Translations under genes and position numbers: made by a program
Assembly: GCA_009841605.1 (NCBI GenBank)
Contig: VXLM01000122.1
Span: forward strand, 1 to 64,000
From: Dehalococcoidia bacterium
GTDB taxonomy: Bacteria; Chloroflexota; Dehalococcoidia; Lucifugimonadales; VXLM01
Direction of reading: 5' to 3'
DNA: 64,000 nt
Part shown: one piece after another, positions 28,277-37,593 of the stretch
How the letters are laid out: each line of letters begins with the position of its first letter
Numbering within the stretch: position 1 is the stretch's first letter
The notes under the pieces: model-generated
What the model was told of the DNA's origin: nothing
The model's database searches: none
Seen by the model: the letters and a program-made list of their open reading frames with translations, nothing else

Positions 28277-29389
28277 CTATTCCGACAGGGCCGTCCGAAG
28301 GCTTTCGGCGACTATCTCCGGCTCACCGTCCGTGAGATTGTGGGCGACGAGCAGGAGGGAGTCTGCTCCGGCGGTGTCGGCACGGATGCGGGGCGACATG
28401 TTGCTCAGGGCCTCGATAACGCCGGGAGCGTCCTTGCCCAGGGCTTTCGTATCGAGCGTTACGTTCAAAGCGATGGCCATGTAGTTGTCGGAGGCTTCAA
28501 TCGACGTGGCCGCGACAGAATCGAGGCCGCTCACGGCGTCTTGGATGATTCCGAGCTTTCCTCCGGCCATTAGGAGGCGCTCCTCGTGGTCCATTGCGAA
28601 CCACTCACTCACGGCGGTGACGAGGCCGACAATCTCCTGCCGGTCCATCTTCATGGCGCGTCCGAACGGTTTGCCCGGAGAGATGAATCCATGCCCCACG
28701 GCCGCATCGACTAAGTCCTTTCGGCCACACAGGAATCCTGTCGAGTGGGGGGCACCCATGTACTTGCCGCCGAAGCAGGCCAGGTCGGCCTTCTGGGCGT
28801 TTTCGAGGAAGTAGTCGATCGGGTAGATCTGGGCCGCGCAGTCGGCGAGGATGGGCAGGCCGTGGTCGTGGGCGAGTTTGGTCGCATCGTCATAGCTGAC
28901 GACCGAGTCGGTGTTGTTCTTGGTCACGAGGTAGACGATGCCGGCCGTCGAGGGGCCGATTGCCGCCTCCATCTGCTCGATGGAGCAGCCGTTCTTGTCG
29001 CCGACCTTTACGAGCTTTCCTCCCGGAACGCTGTAGGCCCGGTCGTAGCCGTAGGACTGCGCTTCCTGGAAGACGAAATCGTTCTTCAGCCCGGTCGTGT
29101 CGGGGATCTGCGCCATCTTATCGGGGTCGCTGCCGGTCATCAGGGCCGCGGTGCTGAGGACGAGCGCGGAGAAGCAGCCGGACGTAGGGTAGGCCGCCTC
29201 GACGTCGAGCGCCTCGGCGATCAACTCGCCGGACTTCTCCAACAGCTCGGCCATCTCGACCCAGTAGCCACTGGCCTCGTCCATTGCCCGCTGGACTGCC
29301 GGGGAAGGCGTGGAGCCTCCCCAAACCGTCGTGTTGCCGCTTGCGTTGATGACCGGACGCGCGCCCAGTCGCGTGTAGATATCTGTCAT
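28277..29389 (-). CDS. SelA-like PLP-dependent enzyme (D-glucosaminate-6-P ammonia-lyase/SelA fold)
   Basis: MTDIYTRLGARPVINASGNTTVWGGSTPSP; ADLACFGGKYMGAPHSTGFLCGRKDL with the PLP lysine. Confidence 0.85.
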   Translation of the reverse strand: MTDIYTRLGARPVINASGNTTVWGGSTPSPAVQRAMDEASGYWVEMAELLEKSGELIAEALDVEAAYPTSGCFSALVLSTAALMTGSDPDKMAQIPDTTGLKNDFVFQEAQSYGYDRAYSVPGGKLVKVGDKNGCSIEQMEAAIGPSTAGIVYLVTKNNTDSVVSYDDATKLAHDHGLPILADCAAQIYPIDYFLENAQKADLACFGGKYMGAPHSTGFLCGRKDLVDAAVGHGFISPGKPFGRAMKMDRQEIVGLVTAVSEWFAMDHEERLLMAGGKLGIIQDAVSGLDSVAATSIEASDNYMAIALNVTLDTKALGKDAPGVIEALSNMSPRIRADTAGADSLLLVAHNLTDGEPEIVAESLRTALSE

Positions 29390-29480
29390 GTTCAGCCTTC
29401 CGAGTTGATTTTCCCGCACTGCATAAACGAGAAGCTGTCCTAATTCATCGCTTTTCAGATACGGCGCCTGTGTTCGGCGG

Positions 29481-30605
29481 TTAGCGTAGCGCAGCGCGCA
29501 GGCGTTCCGCAATAACCTCCGGCTGGCCTTCGTGGAGCGTGTGGAGGGCGATGCGTATTGAAGCGTCCTGGTGACCGACGAGTATGCTCGGCGTCCCCCC
29601 AGCCAGTTCGTCGGCAACCGCGTGTCCGGTCACCGAAATCACCTCCGGGTCGAAATCTACCATCAGGGCTGCCGATGCGTGACTCTCGATGCGCTCGAAA
29701 TCGGTCGAAACACCCGCAACGTCGTCGACGGCGCTTTGGATGATCTGTGCCATGGCAAGAAGGCCGAGTATCCTGTCCTCGTGGTCAATGGTCAGCCACT
29801 CTTCGAGGGCGACGACCATGCCGACGATCTCCTGCCGGTCGACCTTCATCGAGCGACCGAAAGAGCGGGGCCGATCACCCGACTGCGAGGCGACGAATCC
29901 CTGACGAGTGGCGTCGTGCACCAGATCGGCGCGTCCACAGAGAAAGCCAGTCGAGCTCGGCGCACCGAAGTATTTTCCTCCGAAGCACACGAGGTCGGCG
30001 GCACCAGAAATCCACCGCATCCGGTCGATGGGGTACGCCTGGTAGGCGGCATCGACTATGACCGGGACATCGTGTCTGCGTCCGATGTCCATGGCGTCGG
30101 GGATCGAGACAGTTGACGGGTCTTCGGCTCCGCGCGTCTTGTCGACGTACCCGATGCCCGCGGTATCCGGAGTTACGGCCTCTTCCATTTCCTGCGCGGT
30201 GCATCCCTCCTCGTCCCCAATCACGACGAGCGTACCGCCGGGGACGACGTAGCACCTATCGTAGAAGTAGCGCTGCTTTCGCTGGAAGATGAACTCGTGC
30301 TTCATGCCCGTCGTGTCGGGCAGTTTGCCAAGGTCTTCCTTCTCAGGACCGGCCATGACTCCCGCGGCGGCGTGGAGGATGGCGGAGGCGCAGCCTGACG
30401 TGATGAATGCCGCCTCCACGCCGAGGAGCTCGGCGACCCGTTCGCCCGTGCGGTCCATGAGCTCGGGCATGGAGCAGTAGTAGTAGTCTGCGTCTTCCAT
30501 GGCCTGTTTGGCTCTGGCGGTCGGTGTCGAGCCGCCGAGAAACGTCTTGTTGCCGATGCCGTTGATTACAGGCGTGACGCCTAGCCGGCTGTAGATGTCG
30601 GTCAT
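29481..30605 (-). CDS. SelA-like PLP-dependent enzyme, tandem paralogue
   Basis: MTDIYSRLGVTPVINGIGNKTFLGGSTPTA; ADLVCFGGKYFGAPSSTGFLCGRADL. Confidence 0.85.
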   Translation of the reverse strand: MTDIYSRLGVTPVINGIGNKTFLGGSTPTARAKQAMEDADYYYCSMPELMDRTGERVAELLGVEAAFITSGCASAILHAAAGVMAGPEKEDLGKLPDTTGMKHEFIFQRKQRYFYDRCYVVPGGTLVVIGDEEGCTAQEMEEAVTPDTAGIGYVDKTRGAEDPSTVSIPDAMDIGRRHDVPVIVDAAYQAYPIDRMRWISGAADLVCFGGKYFGAPSSTGFLCGRADLVHDATRQGFVASQSGDRPRSFGRSMKVDRQEIVGMVVALEEWLTIDHEDRILGLLAMAQIIQSAVDDVAGVSTDFERIESHASAALMVDFDPEVISVTGHAVADELAGGTPSILVGHQDASIRIALHTLHEGQPEVIAERLRAALR

Positions 30606-30624
30606 GGTTTCCCTCGTTTGGGAC

Positions 30625-31608
30625 TCACTCGAAGGCCGATGCGTCCCAGTCGACCCACTCGCGGATGCCGCTCGCCTCTACCACCCGACGGTATCCCTCG
30701 ATATGTTCCTCCGAATATCCCACCTGGGCGGGGAAGTGCGGGCCGGTGTCGAGGCCGAGGACGCGGAGGCGCAGCCGTGCGTCGGGGCCTTCGCCCATTC
30801 CCGATCCCGAAAGCTCCCCCGGCCTGACGGCGTTGATCTGCGGGTCGATCTGCATGGCGAGTTCGATACGGTCGAACTCGTCCCAACGTTTTTCCTGAAC
30901 GAGCTTCCAGCGGTGCAAGGAGAGGCGGGGAGCGACGTTGGCCATGAAGTCGGTAAATCCTCTCGCGCCGAGCTTGTAGCCGATGGACATGATGCTGCCG
31001 TTGCTGATGAAGCTTACACGCTCTCCGAAGAGGCGGATCATGCTCATGTATTGCTGCGCGTTAGGGGAAGACCACTTTATGCCCGCGAAGTTCTCGATCT
31101 CCGCGAGGCGCTCGATCAGCGACTGCGAGAAGCTGTACCCGGCCGGCATCGCCCAGGGCGTGTTGTACGCCATGATGCCGATATCGGCCCGCTCGGCGAT
31201 GTAATCGTAGTGAGCGAATATCTCGTCCTCGGTTGGCTGCAAATAGCGAGGTGGGGCACACTGGATGTAGTCCATCCCAAGATCGGCGGCGTACCGGGCC
31301 TTACGTGCGGCGCGTCGTGCGCTCAACTCGAACACGCCAATACCCGTCGGGGCCCTGCCATCGGCAGTCTCCACCAACGTGTTCGCCATCGCCTGCCATT
31401 CGTCATCATCGAGGAAGTACCCCTCTCCCAGTCCGCCCGCGATGAAGATGATCGCGTTCCCCTCGCCGATGCCCTGGTCTATGAGCCAGTTGATATGCGC
31501 CTTCGAGCGGTCGAGCTGCAGGTTGTACTCGTCGTCGTTGAACGTCGGCAGGGAAACGGCTATGCCTGCCAGGTTTTGTCTTCGGGTTGCTGAGTTCATG
31601 TACTCCAT
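30625..31608 (-). CDS. dihydrodipicolinate synthase (DapA)-family aldolase
   Basis: GIAVSLPTFNDDEYNLQLDRSKAHINWLIDQGI; AYNTPWA; FAGIKWSS Schiff-base Lys. Confidence 0.88.
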   Translation of the reverse strand: MEYMNSATRRQNLAGIAVSLPTFNDDEYNLQLDRSKAHINWLIDQGIGEGNAIIFIAGGLGEGYFLDDDEWQAMANTLVETADGRAPTGIGVFELSARRAARKARYAADLGMDYIQCAPPRYLQPTEDEIFAHYDYIAERADIGIMAYNTPWAMPAGYSFSQSLIERLAEIENFAGIKWSSPNAQQYMSMIRLFGERVSFISNGSIMSIGYKLGARGFTDFMANVAPRLSLHRWKLVQEKRWDEFDRIELAMQIDPQINAVRPGELSGSGMGEGPDARLRLRVLGLDTGPHFPAQVGYSEEHIEGYRRVVEASGIREWVDWDASAFE

Positions 31609-31809
31609 CCATTTTGTCCGTTCGTCGAATGGTCTTCGGCGATGGCCCAATTCTCAAGTTTGAGGTCGGGCACTCGCTCGAAGTGACGTACGTTGTTTGT
31701 GACTATGGTTGCATTGAGGCTCAGCGCGTGGGCGGCAATCATCGTGTCGAGGACGCCAATTGGGTTTCCCTGCGCTTCAAGATGCGCCCGGAGATGTGCA
31801 TGTCTCGCC
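31596..31809 (-). pseudogene. vapC: truncated VapC-like PIN-domain toxin (C-terminal remnant)
   Basis: RAHLEAQGNPIGVLDTMIAAHALSLNATIVTNNVRHFERVPDLKLENW matches a VapC C-terminus; no N-terminal PIN half between it and the vapB stop. Confidence 0.8.
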
Positions 31810-32061
31810 TCAAGACCAGTCGCGCTCCTCCGCGGGCATGTCTCGTGGTTCCACAGAAAAGTCGTCCGATACGGCCGGCACCTTTTCAAAGAACTCGCGC
31901 CAAATCGAGTCTTTCTTGGGAGATAGGACGACTCTATTGCCGTCCTTCTCGATATAGACCTCCGAACCTTCGAAACGGAATTCCTTAGGTATCCGGACAG
32001 CCTGGCTCCGTCCGTTCATGAAAAGCTTGGCGACCTTACGCGTCATTTGATTCTTCCTCAT
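31810..32061 (-). CDS. vapB: VapB-type AbrB/SpoVT antitoxin
   Basis: AKLFMNGRSQAVRIPKEFRFEGSEVYIEKDGNRVVLSPK. Confidence 0.9.
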   Translation of the reverse strand: MRKNQMTRKVAKLFMNGRSQAVRIPKEFRFEGSEVYIEKDGNRVVLSPKKDSIWREFFEKVPAVSDDFSVEPRDMPAEERDWS

Positions 32062-32149
32062 GGCTTACCGCAGCGGTATATACCATAACACCTCACGCCG
32101 TCACGAGATCATCAATGCGTGTAGTAATCGAATTTCTTGGGAGGTAGAG

Positions 32150-32806
32150 TTAGTCTAGTGGTATCGGTGAATCACATTCGGTGAGTACACTTCTGACAAC
32201 GCTGGAAAGCTCACGAGACCGATTTGTCAGCTGCTTGATATAGCGCTCAATTTCAGGTCGCGGATTTTCAACCAAGAACGTGAGAAGAATTTTGACTAGC
32301 TCGATTTTTGCAATTCTCTTTTGGATGTGGAAATGCTGATTCAGACTTATGTCCCGGATGGTTTGCCGGGCCGTTTGGAGCCGCTTCTCACTCAAGCCCG
32401 ATCTTGGGATCAGGTCCCCCGTATGAAGATCGAACTGAAAGTAATTCTCCGGGCGTTCTTGTCTTGAAGCTGCACAAGGGTTGACATAACCACCCTTGGG
32501 CCACTTGTCCCTTTTGAATATCGAATTGCACGCATTGCAGGCGAACACCCAGTTAGACCATTCATACACAAGTTCGGGAAACTTGCTCTTTGGCTTGAAG
32601 TGGTCAACCTCGCCACGCTCAAATTCTTCGCAGTAGCCACAGATACCATGAAAACGTGCCCCAAGCTCATCGCGGAAGTCCTGCCAGCGGGCATCGGCCG
32701 GTCTCTTGCCTGCGCGGTCACGATAGAAGGCAATCCACTTTGGAGTGAGTGCCATTCGAACTTGATGGAGGCTAGGTGGCTCCTCGCCGCGATCAACCCA
32801 GTGCAT
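32150..32806 (-). CDS. ptuB: HNH endonuclease, PtuB-like (TIGR02646-like)
   Basis: GICGYCEEFERGEVDHFKPKSKFPELVYEWSNWVFACNACNSIFKRDKWP; start overlaps the upstream ATPase stop (TAATG). Confidence 0.82.
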   Translation of the reverse strand: MHWVDRGEEPPSLHQVRMALTPKWIAFYRDRAGKRPADARWQDFRDELGARFHGICGYCEEFERGEVDHFKPKSKFPELVYEWSNWVFACNACNSIFKRDKWPKGGYVNPCAASRQERPENYFQFDLHTGDLIPRSGLSEKRLQTARQTIRDISLNQHFHIQKRIAKIELVKILLTFLVENPRPEIERYIKQLTNRSRELSSVVRSVLTECDSPIPLD

Positions 32807-34047
32807 TATTGGGATGGGGAATTCGGGCTGGAGCTACGCGTGGATTCGTTGAGAATGGACCGGAGTTCATCCAACTCTGTCGCGAGCGGACCACCAATGA
32901 GGTCACGCCGGACGGTTTCCCGCAGGCGATTCAGTTCACTAGCCTGTTCGTCCGTCAGGCCATCGATCTGCCGCAATTCCTGCAGGCGTTCGATATTTTG
33001 CACGGTCTCAAGGTCGGTAGGGCTTGGCACGTCAAGAAAGCTGCGTAGAATCTCGTCCGCCGACCAGCCGACGATATCTTGCTCGTTCCGAGAGACCGTG
33101 ACCTTCCCATGCTCATCCCGTTCCAGCAGTTGTACTTGACCTGCTTTCAGCCCCGCGAGCATGAGTGGAGAGTGAGTAGAGCAGAAGATCTGAATATTGG
33201 GGAAATGTTTGGTGAGGGCCGGAATGATACCCCGCTGCCAAGAAGGGTGGAGATGGGCGTCGATCTCGTCAATGATCAGGATGCCGCTTTCGTTCTCGAT
33301 ATCTTTGGGATAGTCGTAATACTCCGCCATCCCAATCAGAAGATGGGCAAGCCACTGCACGAGGGATTGTGTACCCTGGCTAAGAACATTGAGAGGTACG
33401 AGACCATCCGGTGTAACGAACTGCGGGAACAGGCCGCGCTTATCTTCGTCTACACGCACGAATCGGATCGAGTAGCCCTCAGTTATTTCAGACGCGATGG
33501 CCACTGTCTTATCGATGATATTTCTGATCGTAGGGCTGCTTCTCCGGTACGCCCGGTAGTCAAGTTCAATAATCTTTTGAACTACGGCTTCGTCGCTAAT
33601 CGACGAGGCGTAGGTGTGTATTAATCTTTCTCTTTTGCGTAACTCCTCGCTTTCTTCTGTCGAGTTGTCGGTGGCGTCACGCTTATTAGGAACTGTGGGC
33701 ACTCTTGCACGAAAATCGGTACTGAGGCGAATAGCAGGTACGAATGAGCTGTATCCAACCCGCGTCATAAGGCTCACAATGTCATCGAACTTATCTATAT
33801 CGATAGGAAAACGATTCTCAAACACCTTCCTCTCTTCGCCAAGCTCGACTCTGAACCTAGCAGCCTTAGCCCTCAGTAGCTTTTCTGGCAAACTGAATGG
33901 ATATACGGCGATCTCTCCAAGCGCCAACAGCACAGTAGACTTGCCTGAGTTGTTAGGCCCTGCGAACACATTGACGTGCTCGTCAAAATCAAACTCAATC
34001 TCGTCGAAGGGCCCGAGATTGGTAAAGAAGAGCTTGCTCAAGTGCAT
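32806..34047 (-). CDS. ptuA: AAA/SMC-like ATPase, PtuA-like
   Basis: GPNNSGKST Walker A; NVLSQGTQSLVQW signature; GILIIDEIDAHLHPSWQ Walker B; FCSTHSPLMLAG switch. Confidence 0.87.
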   Translation of the reverse strand: MHLSKLFFTNLGPFDEIEFDFDEHVNVFAGPNNSGKSTVLLALGEIAVYPFSLPEKLLRAKAARFRVELGEERKVFENRFPIDIDKFDDIVSLMTRVGYSSFVPAIRLSTDFRARVPTVPNKRDATDNSTEESEELRKRERLIHTYASSISDEAVVQKIIELDYRAYRRSSPTIRNIIDKTVAIASEITEGYSIRFVRVDEDKRGLFPQFVTPDGLVPLNVLSQGTQSLVQWLAHLLIGMAEYYDYPKDIENESGILIIDEIDAHLHPSWQRGIIPALTKHFPNIQIFCSTHSPLMLAGLKAGQVQLLERDEHGKVTVSRNEQDIVGWSADEILRSFLDVPSPTDLETVQNIERLQELRQIDGLTDEQASELNRLRETVRRDLIGGPLATELDELRSILNESTRSSSPNSPSQ

Positions 34048-34113
34048 TTTGCGCCTCGGACTTACAATAGGGCGTATGGCTAACGCAGTATCCCTTGATT
34101 ATACATCAGTCCG

Positions 34114-34872
34114 TCACGATATCATCAAGTCGCCGCCGTTGATGTCGAGGGATGCGCCAGTGATGTAAGCGGCACGGTCGGAGGCGAGGAAGGCGACGAG
34201 CTCGGCGACTTCCCACGGCTCGGATATGCGGGAGATCGGGAAGCTTCGGAGGTAGGCATCCAGCTGCTCCGGGGTGACGTTCTCCTGCACCATCTCCGTG
34301 TTTACCAGGCCCGGACAGACGGCATTGACTGTTATGCCGTACGGAGCAAACTCTTTTGCCGCAGCGCGTGTGAGGCCGAGGATTCCCGCCTTCGCGGCCG
34401 TGTAGTGGGGGCCGCCTAGCGTACTGACCGCCTTGCCGGCCGTGGACGAGAAGTTGACGATCCTGCCCCAACTATTCTGTTTCATGTAGGGGAGCACGGC
34501 CCTACTGAAGAGGTATGTTCCTTTCATGTTGACGTCGATGACGAGGTCCCACTCGTCCTCTTCCATGTCGGCAAGGGTTGTTGAAAACAGGATGCCCGCG
34601 TTGTTGACTAAGATGTCGATCGACCCGTACGTATCCGCGGTGGACGCCACCACCCTGTCCACGTCCGCCTTGACCGTCACGTCGCCGGGTGCGGCCAATG
34701 CGGCATCGCCCAAAGAATCGGCGACTCTTGTGGCAGCGTCGGCGTTCTTGTCATTCACGACGACATTTGCTCCAGCTTCTACGAAATGCTGCGCCACCGC
34801 GCGACCCATGCCCTGTCCGCCTCCCGTTACAATTGCGACTTTGCCGGTGAAATCGTCATTTACTGGCATCAA
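34114..34872 (-). CDS. SDR-family oxidoreductase
   Basis: VAIVTGGGQGMG, NNAG, YTAAKAG. Confidence 0.95.
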   Translation of the reverse strand: MMPVNDDFTGKVAIVTGGGQGMGRAVAQHFVEAGANVVVNDKNADAATRVADSLGDAALAAPGDVTVKADVDRVVASTADTYGSIDILVNNAGILFSTTLADMEEDEWDLVIDVNMKGTYLFSRAVLPYMKQNSWGRIVNFSSTAGKAVSTLGGPHYTAAKAGILGLTRAAAKEFAPYGITVNAVCPGLVNTEMVQENVTPEQLDAYLRSFPISRISEPWEVAELVAFLASDRAAYITGASLDINGGDLMIS

Positions 34873-35066
34873 ACTTTGCTCCCAGACCTACTGTTCATCT
34901 GTTATTTCCCGGTGTTTTCAGAGGACAACCCGAGCATATAAACGCATATCAACGGTGTCAACACAAAAGCCGTCTGCAGCTGGCGGTCCCGTGATTTGCT
35001 AGTCACGGTGTTGATGCTCTGCTACACTTCGACGCGCTCCCAGTTCCATGTTGCTAAGGGGGAAGT

Positions 35067-35354
35067 GTGGCGCTCACTTCCGATGAGGTTCGGCATATCG
35101 CCCTGCTTGCTCGCGTGGGCATGACCGACGATGAGATCGAGGTCATGCGCGAGCAGTTGTCGGGCATCTTGGAGCATTTCCAGGTTCTCCAACAGGTGGA
35201 CACCGATGGAGTGGAGCCGACGGCCCACTCTGTCGAAACCCAAACCGTCTTGCGCGATGATGAACCGCTGGACTGCGTCCTACTGGATAATGCGCTGGCA
35301 AACGCGCCTCACCGTGATGGCGACTTTGTTCGTGTCCGAGCGGTCCTCGATTAA
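35067..35354 (+). CDS. gatC: Asp-tRNA(Asn)/Glu-tRNA(Gln) amidotransferase subunit C
   Basis: EVRHIALLARVGMTDDEIEVMREQLSGILEHFQVLQQVDTDGVEPTAH; GTG start. Confidence 0.95.
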   Translation: MALTSDEVRHIALLARVGMTDDEIEVMREQLSGILEHFQVLQQVDTDGVEPTAHSVETQTVLRDDEPLDCVLLDNALANAPHRDGDFVRVRAVLD

Positions 35355-35357
35355 TCC

Positions 35358-36821
35358 ATGCCCCACGTTGATCTCAAAGGCTTGACGGCACGCGGCGCGC
35401 GCGAGCTGCTCGACAACGGCGATGTCTCGTCGGTCGAGTTGACTCAAGCATACCTCGAGCGCATCGAGGAGATTGAGCCGTCGGTCAAGTCCTTCGTCAC
35501 CCTGACTCCGGAGCTTGCGCTGGAACAGGCTCGGTTGGCCGATGAGCGCATAGCATCGGGTACCGCATCTCCGCTTACGGGAATCCCGATGCAGCTCAAG
35601 GACAACATGGCCACCAAAGGAGTGGCTACGACCTGCTCATCGAGGATGCTCGAAGGCTTTGTCCCGCCTTACGACGCAGCCGTTACCACCAAGTTGTACT
35701 CGCAGGATGCCGTTCTCGTGGGGAAGGGGAACCTCGACGAGTTTGCGATGGGGTCGTCGACTGAGAATTCCGCGTTCTTTCCAACACGAAACCCATGGAA
35801 TCTCGACCGCGTGCCAGGGGGAAGCAGCGGGGGGCCGGCGGCGGCGGTCGCGGCGGGCCAGTGCGCGTATTCTCTCGGCTCAGACACGGGAGGAAGCATC
35901 CGGCAGCCTGCGGCCCTGTGTGGCGTAGTCGGTCTGAAGCCGACCTACGGCCTTGTTAGCAGGTACGGACTTGTGGCGTTTGCCAGTTCGCTAGACCAGA
36001 TCGGCCCGATCACCAAGGACGTGGGCGACGCCGCGATCGTACTGAACGCCATCGCCGGGCACGATCCACGTGACTCGACATCCATCGACCGCGACTTGCC
36101 CGACTACACGAGTGCTCTCACCGGCGACATAAGAGGCCTCCGAGTCGGCGTGCCGAAAGAGTATTTCGTTGAGGGCATGGAACCGGGCGTGGAAGATGCC
36201 ATTCGCAAGGCCATCGGCACACTCGCCGATCTTGGCGCGGTCGTATCCGAAACGTCCTTGCCCAGCACACCCTACGCAATGGCGGTGTACTACATCGTTG
36301 CTCCTTCTGAGGCTTCCGCGAACCTCGCGCGATACGACGGCGTGAAGTACGGCTATTCGACGGACACACCGGGGGGCATGTGGGACTCTCTCGAAGACAC
36401 GAGACGGGAGGGGTTTGGCCCGGAGGTCAAGCGGCGCATAATGATCGGGACGTACGCCCTGTCGGCAGGATACTATGACGCGTGGTACAAGAAGGCGCTG
36501 CAAGTTCGGACGCTCATACGGCATGAGTTCGATCAGGTCTTCCAAGAGTTCGACGTTCTCGTTTCACCTACCTCGCCGTCGGTCGCCTTTCCATTGGGTG
36601 ATAAGACCGCCGACCCATATATGATGTACCTCAACGACGTGTTCACTCAGCCGGCGAACATCGCAGGCATTCCCGCAATCTCTATTCCGGCGGGGATGAG
36701 CGACGGTCTGCCCATAGGGCTTCAGTTCATGGCGTCCCATTTGCAGGAAGCGAATCTCCTTCGCACCGCTCACGCCTATGAGCAGGCTACCGACTGGCAC
36801 ACGCTTCAGCCCGATCTCTGA
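35358..36821 (+). CDS. gatA: Asp-tRNA(Asn)/Glu-tRNA(Gln) amidotransferase subunit A
   Basis: Amidase signature GGSSGGPAAAVAAGQCAYSLGSDTGGSIRQPAALCGVVGLKPTYG. Confidence 0.97.
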   Translation: MPHVDLKGLTARGARELLDNGDVSSVELTQAYLERIEEIEPSVKSFVTLTPELALEQARLADERIASGTASPLTGIPMQLKDNMATKGVATTCSSRMLEGFVPPYDAAVTTKLYSQDAVLVGKGNLDEFAMGSSTENSAFFPTRNPWNLDRVPGGSSGGPAAAVAAGQCAYSLGSDTGGSIRQPAALCGVVGLKPTYGLVSRYGLVAFASSLDQIGPITKDVGDAAIVLNAIAGHDPRDSTSIDRDLPDYTSALTGDIRGLRVGVPKEYFVEGMEPGVEDAIRKAIGTLADLGAVVSETSLPSTPYAMAVYYIVAPSEASANLARYDGVKYGYSTDTPGGMWDSLEDTRREGFGPEVKRRIMIGTYALSAGYYDAWYKKALQVRTLIRHEFDQVFQEFDVLVSPTSPSVAFPLGDKTADPYMMYLNDVFTQPANIAGIPAISIPAGMSDGLPIGLQFMASHLQEANLLRTAHAYEQATDWHTLQPDL

Positions 36822-37053
36822 TCGACATACGTATTCAGTGTTCATGCGGGAGCCGGAAGTTTTCTGAGACCAGGCGTTATATTTGGGGTGTTTCAAAGGT
36901 TGGGAATGCACCTCCCCTGTGCGTCTCGATACGCCTCAAATGAGTAGCGGAAGCCGGACTATATTGACAAGACGTTGCTAGGTCTGTAACGTGCAGGCAT
37001 AGAGTCCATTCGTCGTGAACCATACCCGCGTCGCACCGGACAAGGAGGCAGAC

Positions 37054-37551
37054 ATGGCAACGGACACCGCAGAACGAGGGCCCTACCACATTCTGCTTGT
37101 GGAAGATAATCCCGGTGATGTTGAGCTCACCAGGGAGATTATCGAGGAATCGGAACACGATGCCAGCGTAGTCGTCGTGGGCGATGGAGAGCCGGCGATG
37201 ATGTACCTACGCCAGGAGGGTGAGTACGCCCGAGCCGATCGTCCCGATCTCATCCTGCTCGATCTGAATCTCCCGATGAAGGACGGCCTGGAAGTCCTGA
37301 AGGAGATGGCTGCCGATGAGAGCCTGAGCACGATTCCCGTGATGATCCTTACGGGAACGGAGGCGGAAGAAAGTCTCCTCGAATCGTACAACATCCCTGT
37401 CAGTCGCTTCAGCAGGAAACCCATCGAGCTCAGCCGGTTCAACGACGTGGTCAGTTGGCTGGACAATCCCGCCGCTCACCGCCCGATTGTCGCGCCTCCG
37501 CCTCCTCCACCGGCCCCTGAATCCAAGAAAAGGTGGTGGTGGCCGTTCTAA
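37054..37551 (+). CDS. response regulator (Rcp1-like receiver) with Pro/Trp-rich tail
   Basis: [32 protein letters not shown]; tail PPPPPPAPESKKRWWWPF. Confidence 0.92.
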   Translation: MATDTAERGPYHILLVEDNPGDVELTREIIEESEHDASVVVVGDGEPAMMYLRQEGEYARADRPDLILLDLNLPMKDGLEVLKEMAADESLSTIPVMILTGTEAEESLLESYNIPVSRFSRKPIELSRFNDVVSWLDNPAAHRPIVAPPPPPPAPESKKRWWWPF

Positions 37552-37593
37552 CGGCGCGCCATTAACGAGGACGGAGCTAGCGGGGAGGGTAAT

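Noticed and set aside
32150-34047. Retron Eco7-like system around the ATPase-HNH pair
   Set aside because: No reverse transcriptase ORF or msr/msd-like sequence was found on either side within the window.
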